The notes beneath the pieces are model-generated. The model was given only the letters and a program-made list of their open reading frames with translations. It was not told the origin of the DNA and ran no database searches. Of a stretch of DNA of 64,000 nucleotides, positions 36,048-44,740 are shown in pieces (position 1 is the stretch's first letter; each line of letters opens with the position of its first letter). A program made the position numbers and the translations under genes. The stretch comes from Spirosoma agri (GTDB taxonomy: Bacteria > Bacteroidota > Bacteroidia > Cytophagales > Spirosomataceae), in assembly GCF_010747415.1 (NCBI RefSeq), contig NZ_JAAGNZ010000001.1, positions 3,472,001-3,536,000 on the forward strand, written 5' to 3'.

Positions 36048-37139
36048 TCAGGGAGCCGATTTGGATAAATACGCGGCTACCGTAGCCCGCCGATCAAGTT
36101 TGCCGGTGGCTGTTTCGACAAAGGTAGGAACAATGCCTATATCTTTCGGAACAGCGTACCGGCCAATCCGCTGACGAATCGCATCCTGAGCCACCGACAC
36201 GGCAGTCTGAAGCTGCGTAGATACCTCATGGGCTGGCGTTTCGACCAATAGAACAAGTCGCTGTCCAAGCCGTTGATCGGCCAAACCAGCAACCATAATT
36301 CGCTGGTTTAGCGCATACTCACCCAGAATACCGGCAATAATGTGCTCGATCTGTTCCGGCTGAACCTTCACACCACCGGAATTAATGATCGTATCGGCCC
36401 GACCCACGATCCGGAAGTGCGTGCTATCGGCAAATTCGACAACGTCGTTCGTTTGAACCCGCTCGAAATTGCTGGCCGCTGCGGTGATGTGCAGACAGCC
36501 CCGATCATCGACTCCCAGTTGAACACCGGCGAGGGCAGTAAAGAAATCACTTTTCGCCGGTCCGTTCAGCCGCCGTAACGCAATGTGCGACACGGTTTCG
36601 GTCATGCCGTAGGTGGCAAAGACCGGTGCCGTAATCCGTTGCAGAGCCTCCTCAAGCGCCGGACTGGTAGCTGCACCACCCACCAGAATGGCCTTCATCC
36701 GGTTCAGGATCGGCAGTTTTTGCGGTGTGGTGTCTAGTATTGTCTGTAGTTGTAATGGCACAAACGCGGTAAAATCAAACTGAGCCTGATCGGGGTCAAA
36801 GTCGCTCAACGGATTGCCCGACGGCTCCTGAACAGTCAGTGTCATACCCAGCTCCAGCCCGCGCACAAGCATCATCACACCAGCCACATAGCGACTGTTC
36901 AGGCACACCAGCGCTTTATTACCAGCCTGTAAACCAAGCGCCTGCCCTGTCAACTGCGCACTGGCCCGCATCTGTGCCCGCGTGAGCGTAATTGGCTTGG
37001 GCGTACCCGTAGAACCGGACGTGTGAAGGATGAACTCCGTTTGTCCACGCTGCCACGACCGGCAGAAGGCCAGTGTTTCAGCCTCGTAATCGGTTTGGGG
37101 ATCAGGCCAGGTTTCTGACCGTAACGTATCTATCGTCAT
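36048..37139 (-). CDS. menE: o-Succinylbenzoate-CoA ligase-like AMP-binding enzyme
   Basis: Activates o-succinylbenzoate to its CoA thioester in menaquinone synthesis. The protein (363 aa) is shorter than typical MenE, as in other Bacteroidota. The P-loop LHTSGSTGTPKPITLT, the ATP motif FATYGMTETVSHIALR, the hinge region GRADTIINSGGVKVQPEQIE and the C-terminal VPTFVETATGKLDRRATV with catalytic Lys are all present. ATG 37139 was preferred to 37157 because family-C repeats begin at 37147. MenB is about 1.2 kb away on the other strand, which supports the assignment. Confidence 0.88.
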   Translation of the reverse strand: MTIDTLRSETWPDPQTDYEAETLAFCRSWQRGQTEFILHTSGSTGTPKPITLTRAQMRASAQLTGQALGLQAGNKALVCLNSRYVAGVMMLVRGLELGMTLTVQEPSGNPLSDFDPDQAQFDFTAFVPLQLQTILDTTPQKLPILNRMKAILVGGAATSPALEEALQRITAPVFATYGMTETVSHIALRRLNGPAKSDFFTALAGVQLGVDDRGCLHITAAASNFERVQTNDVVEFADSTHFRIVGRADTIINSGGVKVQPEQIEHIIAGILGEYALNQRIMVAGLADQRLGQRLVLLVETPAHEVSTQLQTAVSVAQDAIRQRIGRYAVPKDIGIVPTFVETATGKLDRRATVAAYLSKSAP

Positions 37140-37146
37140 TTCTTGT

Positions 37147-37260
37147 GGAGACCGCACCGGCGGACCGGCAGTACTTGGCTGGTTCGCCGGTGCGGCCTCA
37201 GGACCGGATGGTTTTTGCTGATGCCACTAATTGCTGGCGCATAGGAGACCGCACCGGCGG
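37147..37260. repeat. Family-C palindromic repeat cluster (GACCGCACCGGCG)
   Basis: GGAGACCGCACCGGCGG occurs twice as a direct repeat (37147-37163, 37244-37260), with an inverted copy CGCCGGTGCGG at about 37185-37195. The first and inverted copies can form a hairpin. It lies between the Rieske-like gene and menE on the minus strand. Confidence 0.75.
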
Positions 37261-37283
37261 TGATGCGGCATTCCGACCGACCT

Positions 37284-37715
37284 CTACGCTTGCACCCGAA
37301 GTGTACCATTGGCCATATCGGTAACGACGTACTGTTTTAGGCCTACCGTGGCTGGTCCGGACACTACCCTGCCTTTAATGTCGAACCGGGACAGATCGAG
37401 CGGGCAATAGAACTGATTTTCTTTAGGCTTGAACACCAGCGCGGTTCCTCCCTGATACGTGCATTTTGACGACACCGCGACGAATAGCCCATCGTTCGTT
37501 TGGGCAACCAGCACGTTATTGACAATAACGTAGCCCCCTTTCGTACTCAGGTTTTCGTTGTCATTTGCATTGAGATTAACCAGAAAATCAAGCGTTTGCC
37601 CCGCATCCGTTGCCGGGTCGCCCGCGTCGCTTTTTGCGCATCCCGCATGAGCAGGTGCCAGCAGCATGACGCCGACGCTGGTAGCCGCTAATCGAAAAAA
37701 CTCATGCCGGTCCAT
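37284..37715 (-). CDS. Rieske-like domain protein lacking the histidine ligands
   Basis: Exported protein of 143 aa from ATG 37715, with a signal segment (RLAATSVGVMLLAPAHAGC) that may be a lipoprotein signal (Cys after HAG, an imperfect lipobox). The C-terminal half follows the Rieske fold (YVIVNNVLVAQTNDGLFVAVSSKCTYQGG, then NQFYCPLDLSRFDIKGRVVSGPA and LKQYVVT). The normal CxH and CxxH metal motifs read C-T-Y and C-P-L-D, so a Rieske 2Fe-2S cluster seems unlikely, although both Cys remain. In-frame ATGs at 37736 and 37802 are alternatives. It lies just upstream of menE on the same strand. Confidence 0.8.
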   Translation of the reverse strand: MDRHEFFRLAATSVGVMLLAPAHAGCAKSDAGDPATDAGQTLDFLVNLNANDNENLSTKGGYVIVNNVLVAQTNDGLFVAVSSKCTYQGGTALVFKPKENQFYCPLDLSRFDIKGRVVSGPATVGLKQYVVTDMANGTLRVQA

Positions 37716-37748
37716 TGTAGGTACTGTGTTTTGCATGTTGGTTCGTTG

Positions 37749-37756
37749 TAATTTTG
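37749..37756 (+). promoter_or_regulatory. -7 box for the DUF2452-menB genes
   Basis: TAATTTTG, a perfect TAnnTTTG match, about 94 nt before ATG 37850. A TTTTG is present but only 15 nt upstream, shorter than consensus. Confidence 0.4.
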
Positions 37757-37849
37757 CCGATGACATCGATTTCGTGATGTAAATATGAGTTTTTTTTGTC
37801 ATTCAACGACAGCGAACAAACAGGTTCGCCGGGCAGTTTCCCAAACAGT

Positions 37850-38308
37850 ATGGAAGAAGCAAAAGTAATTGTCAATCCGATTTCTCCAGACAAGGTCGCC
37901 AGCGCACCGGGACTTCTGGAATATGCTCACACGGCGGGCGGAGCCGTCATTCGCCCCGAAGACAAAGGCAAGATTACGGGCCGGGCCGTGTCAGCTATGC
38001 GCGAACAGACGGATATGCAGCTTAGCCAGCTTTACAAACAGATGCAGCTACTGGCCGAGCAGGCAACCGCTATCCGGCATCGCGTCGAAATATCCGAACG
38101 AATTTATGCCGCGCAGATGAGTTTCGAGCCCGTTATAGGGCATACGTATCATTTTTATCAGCGCAAGAACGGCACCGATCTATTGTCGATGGTCGGTCCA
38201 ACCGAATGGGGACGCAAGTTCCCGTTTGAACGCTGCCTGGCCACGGTTCGCATGATGGCCGATCACACATGGGACGTGCAGTATCACGATGTTTCATTTA
38301 GTGAATGA
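37850..38308 (+). CDS. DUF2452 domain protein
   Basis: Soluble protein of 152 aa matching the DUF2452 pattern I recall from Bacteroidota: NPISPDKVASAPGLLEYAHTAGGAVIRPEDKGKITGRAVSAMREQTDMQL, then a helical stretch, then FEPVIGHTYHFYQRKNG. Function is unknown. ATG 37850 (MEEAKVIVNP) matches the family start better than the in-frame ATG 37796. It precedes menB by 66 nt on the same strand and is probably cotranscribed. Confidence 0.85.
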   Translation: MEEAKVIVNPISPDKVASAPGLLEYAHTAGGAVIRPEDKGKITGRAVSAMREQTDMQLSQLYKQMQLLAEQATAIRHRVEISERIYAAQMSFEPVIGHTYHFYQRKNGTDLLSMVGPTEWGRKFPFERCLATVRMMADHTWDVQYHDVSFSE

Positions 38309-38374
38309 GTTCATCCGTGAGAAAGCAACGCTTTCAGGTCACGCGTGCACGCATTCACCCATTCACTTTTTATC

Positions 38375-39199
38375 ATGACAAGCAACTATCCCTGGGAACC
38401 GATTAAAGAATACCAGGAAATTCTGTTTAGCTACTACAACGGTATCGCTAAAATCAGCATCAATCGCCCCCATAAACGCAATGCGTTTACGCCGTTGACC
38501 GTCAAAGAAATGTCGGAAGCGATGGAGCTGGCTCGTCAAGACGAACGGGTCGGTGTCGTTATCCTGACCGGCGAAGGTGGCGAAGCCTTCTGTAGTGGTG
38601 GCGACCAGTCCATCCGGGGTCACGGCGGCTACGTGGGTGAAGATCAGGTTCCCCGGCTGAATGTGCTCGACCTGCAAATGCAAATCCGGCGGATTCCGAA
38701 ACCCGTTATTGCCATGGTGGCGGGTTATGCCATCGGTGGCGGTCACGTGCTCCACGTCGTCTGTGATTTGAGCATTGCCGCCGATAACGCCCGCTTCGGA
38801 CAAACGGGTCCCAAGGTCGGCAGTTTCGACGGTGGATTTGGTGCGTCGTATCTGGCACGCGTCGTCGGTCAGAAAAAAGCGCGCGAAATCTGGTTTCTCT
38901 GCGACCAGTACGACGCGCAGGAAGCCCTCGATATGGGGCTGGTGAACAAGGTGGTGCCGCTGGATCAACTGGAAGAAACGACCATTGTCTGGTGCCAGAA
39001 AATTCTGGATAAAAGCCCGATTGCCCTCCGAATGCTCAAAGCCTCGTTCAACGCCGAACTCGACGGGCAGGCTGGTATTCAGCAGTTGGCTGGGGACGCA
39101 ACCCTGCTTTACTACCTGTCTGAAGAAGCCAAAGAAGGGAAAGACGCCTTCCTCGAGAAGCGTAAACCCGATTTTAGCAAGTTTCCGAAGTTTCCATAA
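38375..39199 (+). CDS. menB: 1,4-Dihydroxy-2-naphthoyl-CoA synthase
   Basis: Crotonase-fold enzyme that cyclises o-succinylbenzoyl-CoA in menaquinone synthesis. The protein (274 aa) shows MenB signatures [46 protein letters not shown] and [35 protein letters not shown]. The Gly-rich GSFDGG resembles bicarbonate-dependent MenB such as that of E. coli. ATG 38375 ([13 protein letters not shown]) was chosen over an earlier in-frame ATG at 38345. A large palindromic repeat follows directly. Confidence 0.96.
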   Translation: MTSNYPWEPIKEYQEILFSYYNGIAKISINRPHKRNAFTPLTVKEMSEAMELARQDERVGVVILTGEGGEAFCSGGDQSIRGHGGYVGEDQVPRLNVLDLQMQIRRIPKPVIAMVAGYAIGGGHVLHVVCDLSIAADNARFGQTGPKVGSFDGGFGASYLARVVGQKKAREIWFLCDQYDAQEALDMGLVNKVVPLDQLEETTIVWCQKILDKSPIALRMLKASFNAELDGQAGIQQLAGDATLLYYLSEEAKEGKDAFLEKRKPDFSKFPKFP

Positions 39200-39202
39200 G
39201 CC

Positions 39203-39285
39203 GAAATACGAGCCCGGACTTTGCTAAACATACGCCGTATCTTGAAGATACGGCGTATGTTTAGCAAAGTCCGGGCTCGTATTTC
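39203..39285. repeat. Perfect 41-bp inverted repeat with family-A core between convergent genes
   Basis: Arms 39203-39243 and 39245-39285 pair perfectly around a single G. The centre is GCCGTATCTTGAAGATACGGC-like, as at 9.7 kb, while the outer arms (for example CGAGCCCGGACTTTGC) are unrelated to that copy. It lies 4 nt after the menB stop. Confidence 0.85.
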
Positions 39286-39331
39286 ATTACTCGAAGATTG
39301 GTTTTTTGTCGATATGTGTCTAGCGACCAAC

Positions 39332-40156
39332 CTACTGGTAGACGAATTCCCGGATGCTGGACGGCCAGTTGGGGTCGGTAGCGGAAACGACGAACTCCCG
39401 CACCGCGCGGCCCTGCGTATCGAAATCGTATTGATAGGTGAACACACTTGTCTGCGAAACCCCTGTTGTAGCAGACGTCGTTACCATCGTCTGTTTGGTG
39501 ACCAGATTCTGACTTTGTTTACCGCGAAACGTCAATGGCGATGGAATACTGAGTTTGGTCAGATCGTATTCGTAAACGCTCTTTTGCACCGCCCCCGAAC
39601 TATAGACCGTTTCTTTCGCGATGACATTGCCATTTTTTATCGTGTACGTGTCCTGTTGGCCGTTGCCTTTATAGCTGACCAGATACCCATCGGCATCATA
39701 GCCATATTCGTCCGGTGCCGAATTTCCTTTCAGATAGCCTTTCATATTCAGAAGCAGCGTATTCAGCAGGTCTTTATTTTCGGAGTTCTGGTAACGCTGA
39801 ACGAGGTCCGGCGTGTATGTATAGGAAAGCTCTTCCCACCAGTTGGCATTATTCTGGCCCTTGGTTTTTTGGCTGATCAGGCGGCTCTGCGCATCATACG
39901 CATACTCATTCCGGAGTCGCCAACTAACCGACAGGTCTTTGCCGTTCAGTTTCACCGTTTTCTCCCCATTCGCGAGAATAGAAAACTCAGTAATCTGCAC
40001 AACCAACCCCTGTTTCGCCGTGACGGGTGATTGCGGAGTAACCGTCGTTTGCGAGGTGGCGGTAGCGGGCGCAATATCGTTTTGCGGAGTCGAGCAGGCC
40101 GACAGGAACGCAAGGCCAGCCATAACGAGTACTGAATAGGTATCGTTTTTTTTCAT
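39332..40156 (-). CDS. Lipoprotein with YD/RHS-like beta repeats
   Basis: Secreted lipoprotein of 274 aa; the lipobox LAFLSAC gives the lipidated Cys at residue 21. A Thr/Pro/Gln-rich linker follows, then repeated beta hairpins such as YAYDAQSRLISQKTKG, YGYDADGYLVSYKGNG and YQYDFDTQGRAVREFV that resemble YD-repeat or DUF4595-like wall proteins of Bacteroidota. No catalytic motif is visible. Function is unknown; surface display is likely. It converges with menB. Confidence 0.7.
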   Translation of the reverse strand: MKKNDTYSVLVMAGLAFLSACSTPQNDIAPATATSQTTVTPQSPVTAKQGLVVQITEFSILANGEKTVKLNGKDLSVSWRLRNEYAYDAQSRLISQKTKGQNNANWWEELSYTYTPDLVQRYQNSENKDLLNTLLLNMKGYLKGNSAPDEYGYDADGYLVSYKGNGQQDTYTIKNGNVIAKETVYSSGAVQKSVYEYDLTKLSIPSPLTFRGKQSQNLVTKQTMVTTSATTGVSQTSVFTYQYDFDTQGRAVREFVVSATDPNWPSSIREFVYQ

Positions 40157-40526
40157 ACTGTGTATTGATTTACTAGACCATTTTACAGAATCTTAAGAGT
40201 CTCTCACTACAGTGCGAAAGCGGTAACATTCCCGGGTAGCAGCAAGGCTACTGGCCGATAATCAACCCATTCGCGCATTAAAACCAGCTTAGATCAGGGC
40301 TCGTAAATATAGAGAATTTACGAAATCGTCTTTACGACCATTCAGTAAAAATGGCTACCCTTTATTGGCTACCTGGTCAATCAACACGCTTTGCATCCGC
40401 GCCGTGTTGCCGGTTTTGAATCGGGTACTGTATCTGCATTACGCTAGGATAACTCTCCTCAAAAACCGGCTATTACCATTGCCAACCGATTCGATCCATT
40501 ATTTTCGCAGAAATCAGCGATTTCCC
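40157..40526. other. Intergenic region upstream of the beta-lactamase
   Basis: About 370 nt with no supported gene, hairpin or convincing promoter. An in-frame TTG upstream (40365) would extend the beta-lactamase, but its extra 54 residues do not look protein-like. Confidence 0.4.
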
Positions 40527-41441
40527 ATGCTTAAGTATTTTTTGTTTTTGCTCATTCTCTTTGTCTCAGCCTCTCTATCTGCCCAACCCAAAACGACTCG
40601 ACTAGCCGGGCGCCACTCGCTCGACAGTCTTCGTAGTCAGCTTGAACGCACGGCCAGTGCCGCACAGGGAAAAGTGGGCGTTGCGGCTACACTGCTTGAA
40701 ACCGGCGAATCCATAGCCCTACAGGGCGACCAGCGGTTTCCGATGCAGAGTGTGTATAAGTTGCCGATAGCTATGGTGGCGCTACATCTGGTCGATCAGG
40801 GTAAGTTAACGCTCGACCAACCGGTACGCGTCGACAAAGTCGAGTATGTTTCGGAACGTCAGCACAGTCCGCTACGCGATAAGTCGCCCGATGGAACCGA
40901 AGTAAGCGTCTCAGAACTTCTGCGCTACGCCGTTTCGGAGAGCGACGGGTCAGCCAGTGATGTACTCATGCGGCTCGTCGGTGGGCCCAACGTGATTATG
41001 ACTTACCTGAATAGTCTGGGGATCAAAGACATGATCGTCGCTAATACCGAAAAAGAACTCGGAGCCGATAATGCCGTTCAATACCGCAACTGGGCAAAAC
41101 CAACGGAAGCGGTGGCCTTGTTACGGTTGATTCAACAGGGCCGTGGGCTGTCCGAAAGTAGCCGGGCTTTGTTGCTGCGGATTATGACCGAAACGGAAAC
41201 CGGCCTTCATCGACTGAAAGGACAGTTACCAGCGGGTACGGTTGTAGCGCACAAAACAGGAACCTCCTGGACCATCGATGGCCTGACCGCTGCCACCAAC
41301 GACATTGGTCTCATCACGCTGCCTTCGGGTCGGCACATTGCGCTGGCCGTCTTCGTTTCAGACGCCAGGGCCGACCAGAAAACGCGTGAAGCCGTCATCG
41401 CTAATCTCTCCCGAACGATCTGGAATTATTGGAACAAGTAG
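40527..41441 (+). CDS. Class A beta-lactamase, subclass A2-like
   Basis: Periplasmic serine beta-lactamase of 304 aa with the signal peptide YFLFLLILFVSASLSAQ. Nucleophile S75 and K78 are in QSVYK, the SDN-loop position reads S139-D-G141, the omega-loop Glu is probably E175 in NTEKELGADNAVQYRNW, and KTG is at 243-245. The VQYRNW motif and the long insertion before it resemble PER/CfxA-type A2 enzymes of Bacteroidota. Asn-to-Gly in the SDN motif may alter substrate range. It is probably an intrinsic chromosomal gene, since no mobile element lies nearby. Confidence 0.9.
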   Translation: MLKYFLFLLILFVSASLSAQPKTTRLAGRHSLDSLRSQLERTASAAQGKVGVAATLLETGESIALQGDQRFPMQSVYKLPIAMVALHLVDQGKLTLDQPVRVDKVEYVSERQHSPLRDKSPDGTEVSVSELLRYAVSESDGSASDVLMRLVGGPNVIMTYLNSLGIKDMIVANTEKELGADNAVQYRNWAKPTEAVALLRLIQQGRGLSESSRALLLRIMTETETGLHRLKGQLPAGTVVAHKTGTSWTIDGLTAATNDIGLITLPSGRHIALAVFVSDARADQKTREAVIANLSRTIWNYWNK

Positions 41442-41532
41442 CGTTTTCGGCGTACAAGGCGCTGGGGCACTGCCCTACCATTCTTAATCCATTTCTTCAC
41501 ACAGTGATAACACATCTTCCCGGTCATCCTAC

Positions 41533-41540
41533 TAGTTTTG
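41533..41540 (+). promoter_or_regulatory. -7 box for the phosphatase gene
   Basis: TAGTTTTG, a perfect TAnnTTTG match, 29 nt before ATG 41570. No well-spaced TTG is present. Confidence 0.45.
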
Positions 41541-41569
41541 TTGGGGAATAGCCTCTCCCGTTGCCCATT

Positions 41570-42976
41570 ATGACTCACTTACTACGCGCTACAGCTCTGA
41601 TCCGGCTTTGCACCTTCATTTGTTTGCTCCTGCCAACCGCTCATGCGCAGGATACGCTGGTGAGGGGCCCCTACCTGCAAAAGGCAACACCAACCAGCAT
41701 GACCTTCCGGTGGCGTACGGGAACGGCCTCCGCCGGTGTTGTTCGTTATGGTTCATCGACCGGCAAACTGACTAGAACAAGTACCGAGTCCGAAAGCCGG
41801 ACAGACCATGAGGTAACGCTGACGGGCTTGACCCCAAACACAAAATACTATTATTCGATCGGTACGGCCAGCGCAACCTTGCAGGGCAGTGATCAGCACT
41901 ATTTTTATACATTCCCCAAAGAAGGTACGGCCAAAAAGACGCGAATCTGGTCATTGGGCGATTTCGGCAATCATTCGGCGCGGCAGTTCAACGTAAAAAA
42001 TGCGTTCAAAAATTACGTACAAAGCATTGGCGATCCGTACATCGACCTTTGGCTCTGGCTGGGCGACAATGCCTACAACCGGGGGCTTGACAAGGAATAC
42101 CAAGCCAACGTGTTTAGCGCCGATACGGGCTATAGTGGAGATCGGTTCATGAAGCAGACGCCAATCTTTGCGACGCCCGGTAATCACGACTACGCGGGCA
42201 ACAACAACCTGCGGGTCAGTTTAGCTATTCCGTACTACCAAGTCATCTCCCACCCGACCAATGCCGAAGCGGGTGGCGTTCCATCTGGATCAGAGTCCTT
42301 TTACTCGTTCACGTATGGTAACATTCACTTCGTCAGCCTGGATTCTGACCGCTACGATGACAGTACGTTCAAAGCAGCGAACCTGCGCTTTGGCGAAGCC
42401 AGTCCGCAAATCGCCTGGCTCAAACGGGATCTGGCAGCCGCGCAAACGAACCCCAACATCACCTGGATCGTCGCGTACTGGCACCATCCGCCCTACACGA
42501 AAGGCACGCACGATTCGGATACGGAGAAGCAGCTTCGGGATGTCCGCATGAATCTATTGCCCGTGTTGGAGCAGTACAACGTTGATTTAGTGATGTGCGG
42601 ACACAGTCACGTTTACGAACGGTCGGGCTTGCTGAAAGGCCACTACGGCGATGCAGCCAGCTTCGATGCTCGGGTTCATACCAACAGCCCTGCCCCTGCC
42701 GGGAATTCGTCAAAAAACGTGAGCAACTTCGTTAAAAATCGTAAAGCGTCCGTCAATGAGGGAACGATTTACGTGGTCAACGGCGACGGCGGTGCGGGTG
42801 GTGGTCACGTAACAACCGGCACAGCACAATGGCCGCACAATGCCATGGACGTCTCATTCGACGGAACCGGTGGGTCAATGTACATCGAAATAGACGGCAG
42901 TAAACTGGTCGCAAAAATGATTACCGGCGACGGAACAATCCGGGACGAATTCACCATCCGCAAAGAATCGAAGTAA
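41570..42976 (+). CDS. Purple acid phosphatase-like metallophosphoesterase
   Basis: Secreted phosphatase of 468 aa. A signal peptide (LIRLCTFICLLLPTAHAQ) precedes a fibronectin-like N-terminal domain (GPYLQKATPTSMTFRWRT, VTLTGLTPNTKYYYSIG) and a metallophosphoesterase domain with the metal motifs GDFGNH, GDNAYNRG, GNHDY, WHHPPY and GHSHVYER. All expected PAP ligand positions look intact. It could release phosphate from organic esters outside the cell. ATG 41570 was chosen over ATG 41561. The stop codon lies inside sequence shared with the 14.0-kb repeat. Confidence 0.93.
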   Translation: MTHLLRATALIRLCTFICLLLPTAHAQDTLVRGPYLQKATPTSMTFRWRTGTASAGVVRYGSSTGKLTRTSTESESRTDHEVTLTGLTPNTKYYYSIGTASATLQGSDQHYFYTFPKEGTAKKTRIWSLGDFGNHSARQFNVKNAFKNYVQSIGDPYIDLWLWLGDNAYNRGLDKEYQANVFSADTGYSGDRFMKQTPIFATPGNHDYAGNNNLRVSLAIPYYQVISHPTNAEAGGVPSGSESFYSFTYGNIHFVSLDSDRYDDSTFKAANLRFGEASPQIAWLKRDLAAAQTNPNITWIVAYWHHPPYTKGTHDSDTEKQLRDVRMNLLPVLEQYNVDLVMCGHSHVYERSGLLKGHYGDAASFDARVHTNSPAPAGNSSKNVSNFVKNRKASVNEGTIYVVNGDGGAGGGHVTTGTAQWPHNAMDVSFDGTGGSMYIEIDGSKLVAKMITGDGTIRDEFTIRKESK

Positions 42977-43035
42977 CGCGGACATCCTGTCCGCAGTGCG
43001 TTATAACTCATTGCTACTGCGGACAAGATGTCCAC
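42969..43035. repeat. Family-B palindromic repeat pair between convergent genes
   Basis: GCGGACATCCTGTCCGC at 42978-42994 and an inverted copy GCGGACAAGATGTCCAC at 43019-43035. The outer flanks TAAC and GTTA also pair. It probably ends the phosphatase and ABC operons. Confidence 0.8.
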
Positions 43036-43036
43036 G

Positions 43037-44098
43037 TTACGTGGTGAACGACCGATACCAGATCACAACTGCGCCAACCCAACCGACCAGTAGCCACCCA
43101 CCCACTGGGAATCCAAACATAATGAGCAGTAAGCCGCCAATAAATCCGGTGAAGATGCCCGTCAGCCAGCGTTCCGGCAGCACGTCCCGATCATACGCCA
43201 GGCTGTGCATGAGCAGTAACCAACCCCACCCGGCCAGCCAGAGCCATAATACATAATCGAGTCGTACGTCGGTCGGGCAATTCCGCAACAAAATCAGCAG
43301 TTCAGGTAACCAGATCAGCCCATAGGTAAACGCATACCGTCCGAAACGCTGCTGCCAGGACAGCGGCAGGTTAGGCAATACTAGTAGGTAGCGACGCTCG
43401 AATTCACTCACTTGCCCACCCACCTGCGAATGCGCCAGCACAGCCAGCAATAAGCCGATCAGTAGCAACCGCTGATCGTAGTCATCCGTGGGATACATTC
43501 GGCAGACGCCCGCGAGCAAAAGGCCCGAAACTGCCTTTGTCAACAGTAGGGATAACGGTTCGTGCCGGAGCCAATAGGCTGGAAAGAAGAGTTCATACGG
43601 CAGTTTTATGTTCAGGCGAGGTAGCCGAATCGCATTGGGTGCCGGATGCCGCAACCGATAATCAGCCGCCCACGCGCCGACGATAACCAACCCCAACACA
43701 AACAGCACTATGGCACTGAATGGACCCCATACTCGGTAATGACCAGCGAGTTGCAGCATCCAGATCGCGTAGGCGATGATCGGCATCATCACCGCCGTCT
43801 GTAGACACAGCCACAGGGCTAGACGCGTGGGTGTGGGAACGAGCCAAAGTGTTTGCACAAACAGGTGTTGGGGCGCCGTTAGCTGATCATGGATGAAGGC
43901 TATTGTTTTAACCAGATATAGACTCCACAGACCAAAGATCAGCGCCAGAAAAAACGGGGAACCCAGCGCAGCCGTAATCAGCGCTTTGTGCTCGACGCTA
44001 CTCAAAAAGCCAAAAGCCAGCAGCACAATCACCAGAAACGTACCGGCGTTCCGGGCGTAGAATTGTACGACAAAAATTCGGTTAAGGGTAGTCAGCAT
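43037..44098 (-). CDS. ABC exporter membrane subunit (putative)
   Basis: Inner-membrane protein of 353 aa with about ten hydrophobic segments (for example FLVIVLLAFGFLS, ALWLCLQTAVMMPIIAYAIWML, FSAIVLFVLGLVIVGAWA). It has no family motif that I recognise. It starts 2 nt after the end of a short ABC ATPase, so it is probably that ATPase's permease. It is last in a four-gene minus-strand cluster. Substrate is unknown. Confidence 0.72.
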   Translation of the reverse strand: MLTTLNRIFVVQFYARNAGTFLVIVLLAFGFLSSVEHKALITAALGSPFFLALIFGLWSLYLVKTIAFIHDQLTAPQHLFVQTLWLVPTPTRLALWLCLQTAVMMPIIAYAIWMLQLAGHYRVWGPFSAIVLFVLGLVIVGAWAADYRLRHPAPNAIRLPRLNIKLPYELFFPAYWLRHEPLSLLLTKAVSGLLLAGVCRMYPTDDYDQRLLLIGLLLAVLAHSQVGGQVSEFERRYLLVLPNLPLSWQQRFGRYAFTYGLIWLPELLILLRNCPTDVRLDYVLWLWLAGWGWLLLMHSLAYDRDVLPERWLTGIFTGFIGGLLLIMFGFPVGGWLLVGWVGAVVIWYRSFTT

Positions 44099-44100
44099 GA

Positions 44101-44736
44101 TCAGGTCGCGGGGAGGATAACGCCGTCACCCACCTGCCAGACATTCGCGATGGATAACCCCGTCAGACTAACATCCTGATGCGAGGTGAGCAGAAACGAT
44201 ACCTCCTGCCGGTCCGTAAGCTGCCGGATAAAATCGAACAAATTAGCCGCCGTAGTCACGTCGAGCGTTGTCAGGGGCTCGTCTAGTAGGATGAGTTTAG
44301 GCGTACCCAACAGGGCTAATAGTAGCGATAGTTTTTTGAGCATACCGCTCGAAAACGTACCCGTTGCCTTGGTCCAGAACGTATCGACGCCCAGGAGTTC
44401 GGCCAGCGTATTGACCTGACCAGCCGGTGCCCGTTTTGCTTTACCGACAAACCCGGCCAGATCGCGGGCGGTCAGAAAATCGGGGTAGAGTGGTTCGGCC
44501 TCCGCGTAATTCACCCGCATCCGGTAAGCCACAGCATCACGCTTGATGTCGTACTGGTTATCAAGCGTGATGGTTCCCGTAAACGGCAGAAGCCCGGCAA
44601 CAGTCCGAAAAAAGGTAGTTTTGCCCGAGCCGTTTCCACCCCGGAAATAATGAATACCCGGCGACAAGTGTAAGTCAGGAATCGTCAAGACGGTTCGCCC
44701 GCCATAGGCTTTGGTCAGATTGGAAACGGTGAGCAC
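44101..44736 (-). CDS. ABC transporter ATP-binding protein (short, exporter type)
   Basis: ATPase of 211 aa. Walker A is GGNGSGKTT (33-41), the signature reads FSSGMLKKLSL (a variant of LSGGQ), Walker B is LILLDEPLTTLD and the H-loop is LLTSHQD. It resembles CcmA-type minimal ATPases of exporters. It sits between two permease genes (4 nt and 2 nt gaps) and probably powers the downstream membrane protein. Confidence 0.92.
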   Translation of the reverse strand: MLTVSNLTKAYGGRTVLTIPDLHLSPGIHYFRGGNGSGKTTFFRTVAGLLPFTGTITLDNQYDIKRDAVAYRMRVNYAEAEPLYPDFLTARDLAGFVGKAKRAPAGQVNTLAELLGVDTFWTKATGTFSSGMLKKLSLLLALLGTPKLILLDEPLTTLDVTTAANLFDFIRQLTDRQEVSFLLTSHQDVSLTGLSIANVWQVGDGVILPAT

Positions 44737-44740
44737 AGGA

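Noticed and set aside
39221..40030. 269-residue open frame opposite the lipoprotein gene
   Set aside because: Begins inside the palindromic repeat and has no domain; the minus-strand lipoprotein has a signal peptide and lipobox.
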